Shown piece by piece: positions 26,635-36,704 of a stretch of DNA of 64,000 nucleotides. Under the pieces are notes generated by a model. The model made no database searches, was not told where the DNA came from, and saw nothing but the letters and a program-made list of their open reading frames with translations. Location: positions 1 through 64,000 of the forward strand of contig CBDCMP010000007.1 of assembly GCA_965218985.1 (NCBI GenBank), given 5' to 3'. Both the position numbers and the translations under genes were made by a program. How positions within the stretch are numbered: the stretch's first letter is position 1; each line of letters starts with the position of its first letter. The DNA is from Pseudopedobacter sp965218985 (GTDB lineage Bacteria; Bacteroidota; Bacteroidia; Sphingobacteriales; Sphingobacteriaceae).

Positions 26635-27189
26635 TTGCTGTGGAAAGGCGATAATGAAACTGCATTTTCTGAACTTTATAAACGCCATGTTTTAAAGTTG
26701 ATGGCTGTTGCGCTTCAAAAAACACCCAGCCGGGATGATGCAGAAGAATTGGTACAAAACTCTTTTCTTAAATTTTATCAGCACAAAGAAGAAATAAAGG
26801 CAGAAACAGCTGTTTTCCCTTATTTATATGTGGTGCTAAAAAACCAGATTTTAAATTACCACAGAAAGCAACTCATTCATCAAAAATATGAAACTTATAT
26901 TTTAGCTAAAGAAGCTTTAAACAACAATAATTCTTTGGTTACAGATATAGAAACCAAAGAATTGGAAAGACAAATTGAACTAGCTATTGATTTGCTGCCA
27001 GACAAATGCAAAAATGTATTTCTTTTGAGCAGAAAAAAAAATTTAACAAACAAACAAATTGCAAACACCCTGAATATTTCAGAGAATACGGTGGAGCAGC
27101 ACATCAGGAAGGCTTTGGGGAGACTAAGGATATCATTAAAACACTATTTATCTGTTTTTTATATAATTTGTTTCTTCAAATATTTCTAA
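26635..27189 (+). CDS. ECF-type RNA polymerase sigma factor
   Basis: A 184-residue sigma-70 family protein. Region 2 is AFSELYKRHVLKLMAVALQKTPSRDDAEELVQNSFLKFYQ-like and region 4 is LPDKCKNVFLLSRKKNLTNKQIANTLNISENTVEQHIRKAL, with a helix-turn-helix. It is the natural partner of the FecR protein and would transcribe susCD1. The coordinate given begins at a TTG; homology seems to begin about 10-14 codons earlier, where only ATT, TTA or CTG codons are available, so the true start is unresolved or has been lost. Orientation is divergent from fecR, which is unusual. Confidence 0.85.
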   Translation: MLWKGDNETAFSELYKRHVLKLMAVALQKTPSRDDAEELVQNSFLKFYQHKEEIKAETAVFPYLYVVLKNQILNYHRKQLIHQKYETYILAKEALNNNNSLVTDIETKELERQIELAIDLLPDKCKNVFLLSRKKNLTNKQIANTLNISENTVEQHIRKALGRLRISLKHYLSVFYIICFFKYF

Positions 27190-27351
27190 TTTAAACTATA
27201 AATGCTGTAAAAATTAATTAATGCATACAGTGTTTTAAGCTTTAATAGGATCATGACATCATTTTTTTCTTGAGGTGGGCATATAATGAGTACTCTATCT
27301 ATTAACCACCTCTACATAGAGCCGTCGGGGAGGTTCAAATTCATTTCCCAT

Positions 27352-30081
27352 CTATTTTAAAACTTTATCCAATTGATATTTGGTTAAAGTTACCAAAGGG
27401 TTAAAGCTTTCACTTTCTGCATACTTCAACAAACTATATTTCAATTGTTTGGCTTCAATCCGTTTGTCTAAATCATGGGTGATATCCATAGCGCATAAGA
27501 TCAATTTGCCCTTGCCCACTTTTGCTTCAATAACTGATGCCATTTTTCTGTTTTTGAAAAAATTATCAATCACTCTCACTATTGGTTTTGTGGTTTCCGG
27601 TAAGCTATCTATCACCATGGTTTTGGAGCGAGTGATCAAATCCCACCATTGCCAATTCGAATAAAAGTCTGTTGGAAAAGACGCTAGTGCCGGGTGTTCT
27701 GGATTACATAATATACCCATAGTGCCTGGTTGGTCTGGGAAATGGACCGGACTCCAAAAGACTGATGTAAATCTACCATCAACACCATTGATTTTGGCAG
27801 TATCAGGATTAAGCAAAACAGTTTTCCCCTCTTTTAAGGCCGTCAAAGCTTCTGTTTTGGAATTGGTGAAAATAACCTTATTAGCTAATGTTTCTTGCTT
27901 TACAGGATACACCCAAACTGTCCAATGGTTTTGATAAACCGTATGAGGAATTTTCACATGAATATATAAAGCTTCGGGGTTCTGTATTTTTCCTAAATCA
28001 ACATTGATCTCGCCCAAAGTATTCAAGCCAAAGTTGATGACTTTTTTATCTGAGGAACCTGAATAAACAATTAAGCCACTTTTGGTCTTTATTTCCCATA
28101 AAACCTCCGATTCTAATTTCTCTTTACCAAAATTTGAGATTTGTAGGGTTGCTTTAAAGTTTTCGGAGTTTAAATAAGATGCTTTGGGAAACCTTAACAA
28201 TGGCACCACTGGCGAACAAAATTCTCTAAAAACTTCTGGTTTAACCAAACCTTTACTTTCCCAAAAAGCATCCAATAAACCCACCAGTGCGGTGCCTTGG
28301 CCAGGGAAATCATGTAGATCCAACAGTTGGAAGCCGCTGATTCCGTTGGTTTTAATTGCCCGTTCTATTTCTTCTTTGTAAAGATTAACTGCAAATTTAC
28401 CACTGGCCAGTGTGAAAGAATCAGCCAAGGAAAACAGGTTTTTCTTCTGCATATCGTATCTGATGGCCTTGAAGTTTAAGGGCTCTAAAACACCAGTATA
28501 TTTTTTTATCTCCTCTAAATTTGGAAAAACAGAATATTGGCCTACCTCATGTGTAATTAGGGGTATAGGGATGCTATCCACAGATTTGCTGTAATCCTTG
28601 TTGAAGTTAGGGGCCTCTGCATTAAAAACGCCCTGCCCTCTCACCCATCCTTTTTTGGTGTATTGAGTCACAAAATAATCATCGGAAGGCTCTGGCCATT
28701 TTCCATGCCCTTTTTGAAAAGTGAAAGTAGTTGCTGAGTAAAATCTTCTATTGTCTTGCTTTTTCAAGCTATCCACCAAACCATTTAACCAAGCATAATC
28801 TCCTTCCAGCTCATTACCCATGCTCCAAAAACAAAATGAGGGATGGTTGCCATAATTGGCAATTATTTTTTGAGCCTCCGCTTTTAAAAATCCCAGGGTT
28901 GGCTCGTCTTCTCCCACTTTTAAACTCCATAAGGGCAATTCTACCTGCAGGTAGAATCCTATAGAATCCGCAACCGCAAAAGCTGCTTCTGGCGGGCACC
29001 AGGAATGGTAACGGACATGATTTAAGCCATAGCTTTTTGCAGTTTTAAAAACTTTGATCCAACCGGCTTTATCCATGGGGGGATGCCCTTCCAACGGATA
29101 AATGTTACAGTCTAAAGTTCCCCGCAAAAAAATGCGTTTGCCGTTTAAGGTTAAAACACCGTTATCATTCCCCAATTCCCTGAAACCAAATGTTGTTTTC
29201 TGTTGGGTGATCAATTTATTTTTTTTATCCAAAACAGATACCACCAAAGTGTATGTTTTCGGATTAAATTCATCCCAAGCGGTAGCATCACTCAGCGTTA
29301 TTTCTTCTTCTATGGCGTTTTCAATCGAGTTTATTTTAACCGACTGTATTTTTGAAACCAAAAGCTTGCTTTGGTCATATATTTCATACTTAGTTTGGTA
29401 ACTTTTAGTCGTTGTACTTAAGCTGTTTAAACTAAGTTTAACCTTAGCTGATTTATTATTCAAATCAGTGAAAACCTGAATATTTTTTAGATTGATTTCT
29501 GCAGATGGAATCAATTCCATATCGCCGATTACACCATTCCAGATCACCTGTGTGCCGTCGGTATAGGAATGAGCCAGATTCCTGATACTAATGTCATGCT
29601 GTTTGGTGTTATCAATTTTTAATACGACGGTATGTTTGCCTGCTTTCAGTTTGCCTGTCTCAAATTTTTGCGGAGCAATCAAACTTTCCTGGCTGCCCAG
29701 GTATTTTCCGTCTATCCAGCATTCTGTTTTCCAGATTACCCGTTCTAAAAATATTTCTCCGTTATCTATATCTTTTGGCAAATCAATTTCTTTTTGATAC
29801 CAGGCAACTCCTACATATCGGTGTTTGCGGGTCAGCATCTCCAAAATTTCTTTGCTGAGTACGGTGGTATCTAAGTCAGGGGTTTTGCCAATATTGGCAT
29901 CATCAAGGGTGCCAGGCAAATTTATTTTTTGATGACCAAGAGCATTGTTTTGCCAGTTTTCTTTGGCCCCCACATTTAATGAATCTATTTTTACCTCCCA
30001 TTTGCCTTTCAGAGAAATTTGCTGCGCATAAACGCCCAAGAATAAAAAGTTAATGGCTATAAAAAGGAATATCTTTTTCAT
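27352..30081 (-). CDS. GH2 beta-galactosidase/beta-glucuronidase-like enzyme
   Basis: Exported 909-residue enzyme with a signal peptide (residues 1-19) and GH2 domain order: jelly roll (WYQKEIDLPKDIDNGEIFLERV), immunoglobulin-like domain, TIM barrel, then a beta-rich C-terminal part. Acid/base Glu424 is in WSMGNELEGD and nucleophile Glu512 in LITHEVGQYS. The C-terminal 200 residues with HFPDQPGTMGILCNPEHPAL are not part of the classic LacZ. The sugar released could be galactose, glucuronate or another; it is not closely like the LacZ at 1499. It lies 8 bp after a sulfatase gene, suggesting a de-sulfation/exo-cleavage pair. Confidence 0.83.
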   Translation of the reverse strand: MKKIFLFIAINFLFLGVYAQQISLKGKWEVKIDSLNVGAKENWQNNALGHQKINLPGTLDDANIGKTPDLDTTVLSKEILEMLTRKHRYVGVAWYQKEIDLPKDIDNGEIFLERVIWKTECWIDGKYLGSQESLIAPQKFETGKLKAGKHTVVLKIDNTKQHDISIRNLAHSYTDGTQVIWNGVIGDMELIPSAEINLKNIQVFTDLNNKSAKVKLSLNSLSTTTKSYQTKYEIYDQSKLLVSKIQSVKINSIENAIEEEITLSDATAWDEFNPKTYTLVVSVLDKKNKLITQQKTTFGFRELGNDNGVLTLNGKRIFLRGTLDCNIYPLEGHPPMDKAGWIKVFKTAKSYGLNHVRYHSWCPPEAAFAVADSIGFYLQVELPLWSLKVGEDEPTLGFLKAEAQKIIANYGNHPSFCFWSMGNELEGDYAWLNGLVDSLKKQDNRRFYSATTFTFQKGHGKWPEPSDDYFVTQYTKKGWVRGQGVFNAEAPNFNKDYSKSVDSIPIPLITHEVGQYSVFPNLEEIKKYTGVLEPLNFKAIRYDMQKKNLFSLADSFTLASGKFAVNLYKEEIERAIKTNGISGFQLLDLHDFPGQGTALVGLLDAFWESKGLVKPEVFREFCSPVVPLLRFPKASYLNSENFKATLQISNFGKEKLESEVLWEIKTKSGLIVYSGSSDKKVINFGLNTLGEINVDLGKIQNPEALYIHVKIPHTVYQNHWTVWVYPVKQETLANKVIFTNSKTEALTALKEGKTVLLNPDTAKINGVDGRFTSVFWSPVHFPDQPGTMGILCNPEHPALASFPTDFYSNWQWWDLITRSKTMVIDSLPETTKPIVRVIDNFFKNRKMASVIEAKVGKGKLILCAMDITHDLDKRIEAKQLKYSLLKYAESESFNPLVTLTKYQLDKVLK

Positions 30082-30089
30082 AAATAAAA

Positions 30090-31580
30090 CTATTTTTTGT
30101 TTCTTATTTGATTAAGCTCCTCTCCCAATTCGTTCACCTGTTGTGGATATTGGGCAGCAACATTTTTAGTTTCCCCGATGTCTGAGTTTAAATCATAAAG
30201 CTGTACTTTATTCTTACCGTTAGCAGGTATGAACTTCCAATTTCCTGATAATAAAGCAAGTTGGCCAAAGCTTTGTTCTACAGCTTCTAGTCGACCTTCT
30301 TTTGATTGCCCCATTAATACTGGCCACATATTCTTACTATCTTCGGCTTCACCGGGCTTTAATTTTTGATTGAAAAAATGAGCAAATGAAGCCAACAAAT
30401 CAATCTGGGAAACCAAAGCATCTGATTTACCCGGTTTGATATGCCCTGGCCAGTCTACTATAAAAGGCATCCTTGTTCCGCCTTCCCAAATGGTATATTT
30501 ACCTCCTTTATAAGGCCCTGCAGGTTTGTGGCTTCCGTTTTTCTCCACCGCCATATCATTGTAACCATCGTGTAAAACCGGACCATTATCACTGCTAAAA
30601 ATGATGATGGTATTGTCTGCAATATCCAAATATTTAAGTTGTTTCAGAATTTCGCCGACAATCCAATCCATCTCTAAAATAGCATCACCGCGATATCCTA
30701 ATATACTTTCACCTTTAAACATGGTGGATGGCATTCTGGGCGCATGAATATCATGCAAGGCATAATATAAAAAGAATGGCTTTTTATTGTTTTTCTCAAT
30801 AAATCCTTCGGCCTTGCTTAGAAAAACAGGTCCCAATTCTTCATCTGTCCATCGGGCCAATTTACCTCCTTTCATAAAACCAATTCTTCCAATTCCGTTT
30901 ACAATGGTATTACTGTGCTGAGTGCCCGTAGCCGTCATCTTTAACAATTCAGGGTTTTCGGTACCTGTTGGCTCATCACCAATTTTATGGTGATAGTCAA
31001 CAAATAGAGAATCATCTTTTTCCAGGCCTATTACCCGGTCATTTTCCATGAAAACGGTGGGAACCCGATCCGCTGTTGCCGGAAATATGAAAGAATAGTC
31101 AAAGCCTACTTCGTTGGGACCTGGTTTTATACTGCCATTCCAATCCTTTTCTACCTTATCTCCTAAACCTAAATGCCACTTGCCTACAATACCAGTAGTA
31201 TAACCGGCATTTTTAAAAACTTTTGGAAGAGAAACCTTATCTGTTGGTACAATAAGTGGCGCATCGCCATCTAAAATTCCGGTTCCTTCTTTACGCCAGG
31301 GATATTGCCCTGTTATTAAGCCATATCTGGAAGGCGTACAAGTTGATGAAGTACAATGCCCATTAGTAAACACCAAACCTGCCTGGGCAATTTTATCAAC
31401 GTTAGGTGTTTTTATTCTAGTTGCACCGTAGCAGCTCACATCTCCGTAACCCAAATCATCTACATAAAGTACAATAACATTAGGCTTACTTTGCGATAGC
31501 TGCTTTTTTTGAGCTTGGGCAGATAAAAAAAGTGCAGAAAGTAAAGCGGAAGAGAATACGGATTTAGAGATTCCAGTCAT
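30090..31580 (-). CDS. S1-family arylsulfatase
   Basis: Exported 496-residue sulfatase. Signal peptide to about residue 23; NVIVLYVDDLGYGDVSCYG holds the metal Asp pair; TCTPSRYGLITGQYPWR has Cys81 as formylglycine precursor; GIVGKWHLG and FSSDNGPVLHDGY are the other active-site blocks. The SSTCTPSRYGLITG form is common in sulfatases acting on marine and host glycans. First gene to the GH2 (8 bp) and 46 bp after another sulfatase. Confidence 0.88.
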   Translation of the reverse strand: MTGISKSVFSSALLSALFLSAQAQKKQLSQSKPNVIVLYVDDLGYGDVSCYGATRIKTPNVDKIAQAGLVFTNGHCTSSTCTPSRYGLITGQYPWRKEGTGILDGDAPLIVPTDKVSLPKVFKNAGYTTGIVGKWHLGLGDKVEKDWNGSIKPGPNEVGFDYSFIFPATADRVPTVFMENDRVIGLEKDDSLFVDYHHKIGDEPTGTENPELLKMTATGTQHSNTIVNGIGRIGFMKGGKLARWTDEELGPVFLSKAEGFIEKNNKKPFFLYYALHDIHAPRMPSTMFKGESILGYRGDAILEMDWIVGEILKQLKYLDIADNTIIIFSSDNGPVLHDGYNDMAVEKNGSHKPAGPYKGGKYTIWEGGTRMPFIVDWPGHIKPGKSDALVSQIDLLASFAHFFNQKLKPGEAEDSKNMWPVLMGQSKEGRLEAVEQSFGQLALLSGNWKFIPANGKNKVQLYDLNSDIGETKNVAAQYPQQVNELGEELNQIRNKK

Positions 31581-31626
31581 TTTATTAGCCTTTATTGATT
31601 TAATCTATGAGATTTTCCGTCTCTTC

Positions 31627-33162
31627 CTATTGCTTCAACAATTTATAATTAGGGTTATAATAAGGGTTTATCAACGGCGTTTTCGCATTTGTTGATTTTT
31701 TCCACGAGTTTAGTCGTCCCAGTAAATCTGCAGTCTTATCCGGAAATGCTCTGGCCAAATCTCTGCGTTCTTCTATATCTATCCTCAGGTTGTACAATTC
31801 TACATGATTATCGCTATAAAATTGTATCAGCTTCCAGTCGCCCATACGTACGGATGACGCTGGTGAACCACCCTGATTGCCATAATGAGGATAATGCCAA
31901 AAAATCTCCTTTTGATCGATGGATTTTTCGCCTTTAAGCAACGGCACCATGCTCACCCCGTCCTTGGTTTGTTGAAGCATTTGCGGAAGACCTGCCATCT
32001 CTAAAAAAGTTGGATAGAAATCTGTATTGACTATCGGAAAACTGCTCACAGAACCAGCCTTGGTAACACCCGGCCATTTGACGATCAATGGAACCCTAAC
32101 GCCGCCTTCATAATTCCAGCCCTTACCGTAGCGCAAAGGGTAATTGGTAGTAGGCGATCTTTCAGCAGTGGATAAGCCTCCATTATCGGAAGAAAAAACG
32201 ACAATGGTGTTATCCTCGATTCCCAATTCTTTGAGGGTAGCCATAATTAGACCCACATTTTCATCTACAGTATAGATTAAACCGGCATATACAGGATCTG
32301 CTTGTACTATCCTCTCTTTAAAACTAGGGTTTCCTTGCATCCAGTCGGCATCTTTAGCAAATTGTTGCATGGTGTCCAGCCCCAGGCGATGTGCTTTATC
32401 TTTAAACTTTTCTATGTATTTTTCTTTTGCTTCTACAGGTTCATGTACCGCATAAAAAGATAGATCTGCAAAAAAGGGTTTTCCTGCTTTTGCTTGATTT
32501 TTGATGAAATCTATGGTTTCCGTAGTTAAGCGATCGGTTAGAAATTCGCCTTTAGGTCCATCTTTGAGTTTAGGGTTATTATAAGGACTAAAATATCCTT
32601 TCATCCCTTCGGCCCGTGGGTTTCCGGCAGACCAACCCCCATAATTATAATCAAAGCCTTCAGCTTCCGGCCAATATTCTTGCGTTTCTCCCAAATGCCA
32701 TTTGCCGGAGTAACAGGTGGCATAACCATTATTTTTAAAAGCCTGTCCAAGCGATGTATTAGATTTTGGCAAATTATCTACAATAGATTGTTCGATCAAT
32801 TTTAAGTCGGGTTGCGGCTGCCTGTTTCTACTTACACCTGGGATCCAATCTGTCATCCCTGTATTAACAGGGTATTGCCCTGTCATGATGCTCGACCGTG
32901 AAGGCGAGCAAACCGGACTACTGGCGTAAGCATCCATGAATTGCATTCCCTGGGATGCCAATTTATCTATATTAGGCGATTCATAGAAAGTACTCCCATA
33001 AACCCCTAAATCTTTCCAACCCATATCATCCACCAAAATAAAGATCACATTAGGCTTTTTTACTGTTTTGTTTTGTTGAACCCTTTTCTGTGCCAGGGTT
33101 GAACAGGATGTTCCCAATAAAAATAGCAGGGAAAGCATTTGATTGATATTGCTCCTTTTCAC
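31627..33162 (-). CDS. S1-family sulfatase
   Basis: Exported 511-residue sulfatase; the signal peptide includes LLFLLGTSCSTLAQ, a possible lipobox. NVIFILVDDMGWKDLGVYG and VCSPSRSSIMTGQYP (Cys85, formylglycine precursor) are followed by CYSGKWHLG and VFSSDNGG. At the C terminus ends the domain with FYSDNHVELYNLRID. Resembles the subgroup that acts on O-sulfated galactose or N-acetyl-hexosamine, but subgroup calls from sequence alone are weak. Separated from the GH30 gene by a 203-bp gap holding two palindromes. Confidence 0.87.
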   Translation of the reverse strand: MKRSNINQMLSLLFLLGTSCSTLAQKRVQQNKTVKKPNVIFILVDDMGWKDLGVYGSTFYESPNIDKLASQGMQFMDAYASSPVCSPSRSSIMTGQYPVNTGMTDWIPGVSRNRQPQPDLKLIEQSIVDNLPKSNTSLGQAFKNNGYATCYSGKWHLGETQEYWPEAEGFDYNYGGWSAGNPRAEGMKGYFSPYNNPKLKDGPKGEFLTDRLTTETIDFIKNQAKAGKPFFADLSFYAVHEPVEAKEKYIEKFKDKAHRLGLDTMQQFAKDADWMQGNPSFKERIVQADPVYAGLIYTVDENVGLIMATLKELGIEDNTIVVFSSDNGGLSTAERSPTTNYPLRYGKGWNYEGGVRVPLIVKWPGVTKAGSVSSFPIVNTDFYPTFLEMAGLPQMLQQTKDGVSMVPLLKGEKSIDQKEIFWHYPHYGNQGGSPASSVRMGDWKLIQFYSDNHVELYNLRIDIEERRDLARAFPDKTADLLGRLNSWKKSTNAKTPLINPYYNPNYKLLKQ

Positions 33163-33281
33163 AACTGTGGTTATTTAAGATTAATTTTAAGAGTTAATTA
33201 TTTATTTGAATATCCTCCATCTATCATAAAAATAAAAAAGATAATAAAATGGATGGATCCATTATGATTTTGATTAATGAT

Positions 33282-33331
33282 AGCCCACGGTTTAAATCGT
33301 GGGCTAAATTTTTGCAACCGTTTTAACGGTT
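33282..33331. repeat. pair of palindromes (REP-like or terminator)
   Basis: AGCCCACG/CGTGGGCT (33282-33289 with 33298-33305, 8-bp perfect stem, loop GTTTAAAT) and AACCGTT/AACGGTT (33316-33322 with 33325-33331). The plus strand of the first stem is followed by AAATTTTT. They sit between the GH30 and a sulfatase gene. Both could be a REP-type element or transcript-ending hairpins; I cannot separate these. Confidence 0.55.
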
Positions 33332-33365
33332 TATCTATAAACATGAACTATTGCGCATATACGTA

Positions 33366-35003
33366 TCATTTATAATTTCCTATAAGCGTAACTACTGATT
33401 TAGCAGGTAAGCTGATAGTACTACTATCCATAACAGATTTGCTTAAATTTTTGGTTGCATCAGTAGTATAGGCAACTATTTTTGTATTTGTTAAATTTAA
33501 AGCTGATTGATCTATAGACAATTTTTTACCAGTTGATTCCATATTCACCATCACAATGACAATTTTTTTATTCGTTTTATCTTTATAGGCGGTAATCATT
33601 TGCGACGCCGCCGCTGCTACTTCATCTGGAGCAGTACTTAAAGAGGCAGCTACCCTAACCATGCCGGGCCTCACAAAACGTGAATAACTGCCCAAACACC
33701 ACAATTGTTTAGAATCAGAAACTATTCCATCTGTTTTCATCGCTTCCAGATCATATCCACCAGAAGGATCGGTGACATAAACCAGGCCATCACTATAATT
33801 ATAGGTATCTACTGCCAGCCACCATTGCCAGGCAGAAACATTGGCAATAGCCAGATCGTTATGAATCACTTTTGCCACATACAATCCATAATCAATACCT
33901 GTATTTTTGGGATAACCGCTGTATTGCCCACAGATATCACCTAAAATACCGAACTCTGTTTGCCATAATCTCAGGTTAGGTGCAATTTGGTTTTTCGCAT
34001 TAAAAACATCCTGGCGATATTTGATTAGGGAAGCATCAGGACAGGTGGTAAAATAGCTATGTGCAGAAATAAGGTTTTCCAGGTTGGGAACATTGCCGAT
34101 ATAATTTACCGAACTGGGATTAAAAAATTCGTTCAGCTGGTTACCTCTTGTATCACGAGCTGCATTTAAGAAATTCCATTGCCCGGCCTCGCCTAAAGCA
34201 ATTTTTGTAGTCGAATTTTCAGCACTCAATTTTGGTCCTAAAACTTTAACCAGGTTTGCAATTTCTGTATTTGTTGCACCAGTGCCTTCCTGTGTAGGGC
34301 TTTTATCACCCCAATTCCATTGAGGTTCATTAACAGGGCTTAGGTAGCGCATATTAAATCCCGCCTGATTAAAATGTTGTACCACTTTTACCAGAAAATC
34401 GGCAAAATCATTTTGAGAGCCAGCTTTTAAATTAAACTGAGAAGTGCCCAGCCCATAAGCTTTATTATTGATGGTAAATTGTACCGGGGGTGAAATAGAA
34501 AATCCTAAAAAATTATTCAGGCCACGTTGTTTAGCTGCATCTAAAAACCATTGCTGCCCGGCCTGCTTTGTCCAGTCGTAAGTTCCATCAGGACTTAAAA
34601 AGCATTCTTCTCTTCTAAAATCAGAAGCTATCCCGCTTGCAGCACCCTGCTCAAAACTTCCCGCACCCATATTAAATCTCCATAGTGAAAGCCCGATTCC
34701 TTTAGGGCTTCCGTTGGCATTGGTATCCAAACTGAATAAATAATCGGCTATTAAATCTTTTTTTTGGGTGTTAGCCCATTTGCCTACAAACTTGGTGGTC
34801 CAACAGTCTGATGCTCCAAAGTTTTCTATGGTTTGTTTTTCATTGTTGAGATCAACAATAATCAAAGGTTTAACTGCATTGCAGGTATCTACCCCATTAA
34901 CAAAACAGGGATCATGTTCATCGCTTGGGCCAGTATATTTTTTCTTTGCACAGGAAACTAAAACAATCAGGAATAAAGGAAATAGTGCAGCTAATTTTTT
35001 CAT
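33366..35003 (-). CDS. GH30-family lipoprotein, endo-beta-1,6-galactanase-like
   Basis: A 545-residue lipoprotein (LVSCAKKK). TIM barrel with Glu226 in SPVNEPQWNW as acid/base and Glu350 in LWQTEFGILG as nucleophile, then the flanking beta-sandwich (about 455-545) found in GH30. The opening QTIENFGASDCWTTKFVGKW, and SLWRFNMGAGSFEQG, resemble the subgroup containing endo-beta-1,6-galactanases that cut side chains of type II arabinogalactan. The surface anchor fits an endo-acting first step in saccharification. Preceded by the susCD2 terminator, so it may have its own promoter. Confidence 0.8.
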   Translation of the reverse strand: MKKLAALFPLFLIVLVSCAKKKYTGPSDEHDPCFVNGVDTCNAVKPLIIVDLNNEKQTIENFGASDCWTTKFVGKWANTQKKDLIADYLFSLDTNANGSPKGIGLSLWRFNMGAGSFEQGAASGIASDFRREECFLSPDGTYDWTKQAGQQWFLDAAKQRGLNNFLGFSISPPVQFTINNKAYGLGTSQFNLKAGSQNDFADFLVKVVQHFNQAGFNMRYLSPVNEPQWNWGDKSPTQEGTGATNTEIANLVKVLGPKLSAENSTTKIALGEAGQWNFLNAARDTRGNQLNEFFNPSSVNYIGNVPNLENLISAHSYFTTCPDASLIKYRQDVFNAKNQIAPNLRLWQTEFGILGDICGQYSGYPKNTGIDYGLYVAKVIHNDLAIANVSAWQWWLAVDTYNYSDGLVYVTDPSGGYDLEAMKTDGIVSDSKQLWCLGSYSRFVRPGMVRVAASLSTAPDEVAAAASQMITAYKDKTNKKIVIVMVNMESTGKKLSIDQSALNLTNTKIVAYTTDATKNLSKSVMDSSTISLPAKSVVTLIGNYK

Positions 35004-35069
35004 TGTAATTATTTTTAATCCTATTGGACTCTTATTTATGGAAGATTTAAAGACTTTGATATCAATAGA

Positions 35070-35113
35070 GATAAAAATTTAAAAACATGAGTTCCTGTTA
35101 TTCCGAACCCATG
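35070..35113 (-). terminator. intrinsic terminator after susD2
   Basis: On the minus strand CATGGGTTC pairs with GAACTCATG (one G-U), then TTTTTAAATTTTT. It is 17 bp after the susD2 stop and separates susCD2 from the GH30 gene. Confidence 0.7.
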
Positions 35114-35129
35114 TCTGTAAATGTATAAA

Positions 35130-36695
35130 TCAATAACCGGGATTTTGAGTTATTCTACCTTCAGAAGCAATGATCTCTTTAGAAGGTATGGGCCATAAAT
35201 TATGTTTTCCTGCCACAAACTCATACCCTTTGTTTTGTGGTTCATTTAAATTAGTGGTTTCGTAGGGGTCGGTGCTTATTTGCGTATTGTATTTCACAAA
35301 ACTACCATTTGGCCCCATAAGACTATTAATCACCGGCTGGCCGCTTTGATCTTTCCATCTTCGGATATCATATAAACGATCTCCTTCCAGAGCCATTTCC
35401 AATCTTCTTTCGTTTCTTACTGCGTTGATAAGATTCCAGCCGGATAAGCCCATGTCTGTAGTTAATCCCACACGGTCACGAACTACTTTTAAAGCGGCCA
35501 AAGCTGGGGCATTTTGCATCAGCATAGCCGAAGCTTCCGCTTTGATCAAATAAACATCGGCTAAACGCAGATAAATATGATCTTTTGAAAATCTTCCGTT
35601 TGGTGTTCTTTCTCCCCTTGGGATATAAATTTTCCGGTTAAACCGGGCAGATTTTTCTCTTGCCGGTACTGCATCAAATTTTGGGTTTGCAGCATCACCC
35701 ACTACCGGGAAACCATTCCTCATGATGGTCCAATTTAACCTCACACTATCTCCCTGAGCTTTAAAAGCATTTTCAAGATCACTGGTTGGTGTAAAATAAC
35801 CCCATCCTGCTTCTGCCGGAGACATGGATGTGGTGGGGAAAATATTGCCTAAATTCGGATATTGGCTAGAATATTGATATTGTATTTCAAAAATCGATTC
35901 TTTGCCATTGTAATTTGTAGTTGCCCAAACATTGCCAAAGAAAGGCTCCAAGCTATATTGTCCGGAGTTGATCACCTGGTCAGCCATACTTGCGGCTCCG
36001 GCCCAATCCTCTGTATACAAATCAATTTTAGCTAACAATGCCTGAGCAGCTCCTTTAGAAACTCTAAATTTATTACTTGAATCATATTCAGATTTCATAG
36101 GTAAAACCTGAATGGCGTCTGTTAAATCCTGTTTGATGAATTTATAAACATCTGCAGCACTGGTACGGGTATAAGTGTTTTCTGTTGGTGAAAGTGTTTT
36201 TGTGATCAACGGAACATCACCCCAGTTTCTTACCAAATCCCAATATTGAAATGCTCTCAGGAATTTCAACTCTGCAAGGCTTCTGCTTTTAACTGTTTCA
36301 TCAACCGTTGATTTTTCTATTCCTTGCATGGTTGCATTAAAACCATATATACTTTTATAGGTCATGATCCAATGTGCTTCTACCCTGTCATTTTCCGGGT
36401 TGAGGGTATAATGAGCAGCTTGTACAGCCGTACCCTGCCCGCCGTTTAAACCAATCCATTCATTATCTGAGGCAGCTTCCCCACTTACCTGTCTCCACCA
36501 CTGTTCCTGCCACCAATCGCTATTGTCTATATAAGCATATTGTGCGGTTGTGGCATCTTTTACTTCTGAAACTGAATTATAGTAAGTATCGGATTGCACT
36601 GAACTTACGTTGGCTTTTTGATCTAAGAAATCCTTTTTACAACCAGCAATAACTCCTAAGGCTGATACTATGATCAAATATTTTAAATTTTTCAT
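35130..36695 (-). CDS. SusD/RagB-family lipoprotein (pair 2)
   Basis: A 521-residue surface lipoprotein: GVIAGC then KKDF. SusD landmarks are LAELKFLRAFQYWDLVRNWGDVPLITKTL, QALLAKIDLYTEDWAGAA, YLRLADVYLIKAEASAML and NERRLEMALEGDRLYDIRRW, with a terminal QNPGY. It binds the glycan and closes SusC2. It begins 9 bp downstream of susC2. The pair has low similarity to pair 1, so it probably handles a different structure or chain size of the substrate. Confidence 0.92.
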   Translation of the reverse strand: MKNLKYLIIVSALGVIAGCKKDFLDQKANVSSVQSDTYYNSVSEVKDATTAQYAYIDNSDWWQEQWWRQVSGEAASDNEWIGLNGGQGTAVQAAHYTLNPENDRVEAHWIMTYKSIYGFNATMQGIEKSTVDETVKSRSLAELKFLRAFQYWDLVRNWGDVPLITKTLSPTENTYTRTSAADVYKFIKQDLTDAIQVLPMKSEYDSSNKFRVSKGAAQALLAKIDLYTEDWAGAASMADQVINSGQYSLEPFFGNVWATTNYNGKESIFEIQYQYSSQYPNLGNIFPTTSMSPAEAGWGYFTPTSDLENAFKAQGDSVRLNWTIMRNGFPVVGDAANPKFDAVPAREKSARFNRKIYIPRGERTPNGRFSKDHIYLRLADVYLIKAEASAMLMQNAPALAALKVVRDRVGLTTDMGLSGWNLINAVRNERRLEMALEGDRLYDIRRWKDQSGQPVINSLMGPNGSFVKYNTQISTDPYETTNLNEPQNKGYEFVAGKHNLWPIPSKEIIASEGRITQNPGY

Positions 36696-36704
36696 GTCTT
36701 AATT

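Noticed and set aside
28938..28962. TTCTACCTGCAGGTAGAA palindrome as a mobile repeat
   Set aside because: It is within the GH2 frame, which continues without disturbance, so function as a separate element is unsupported.
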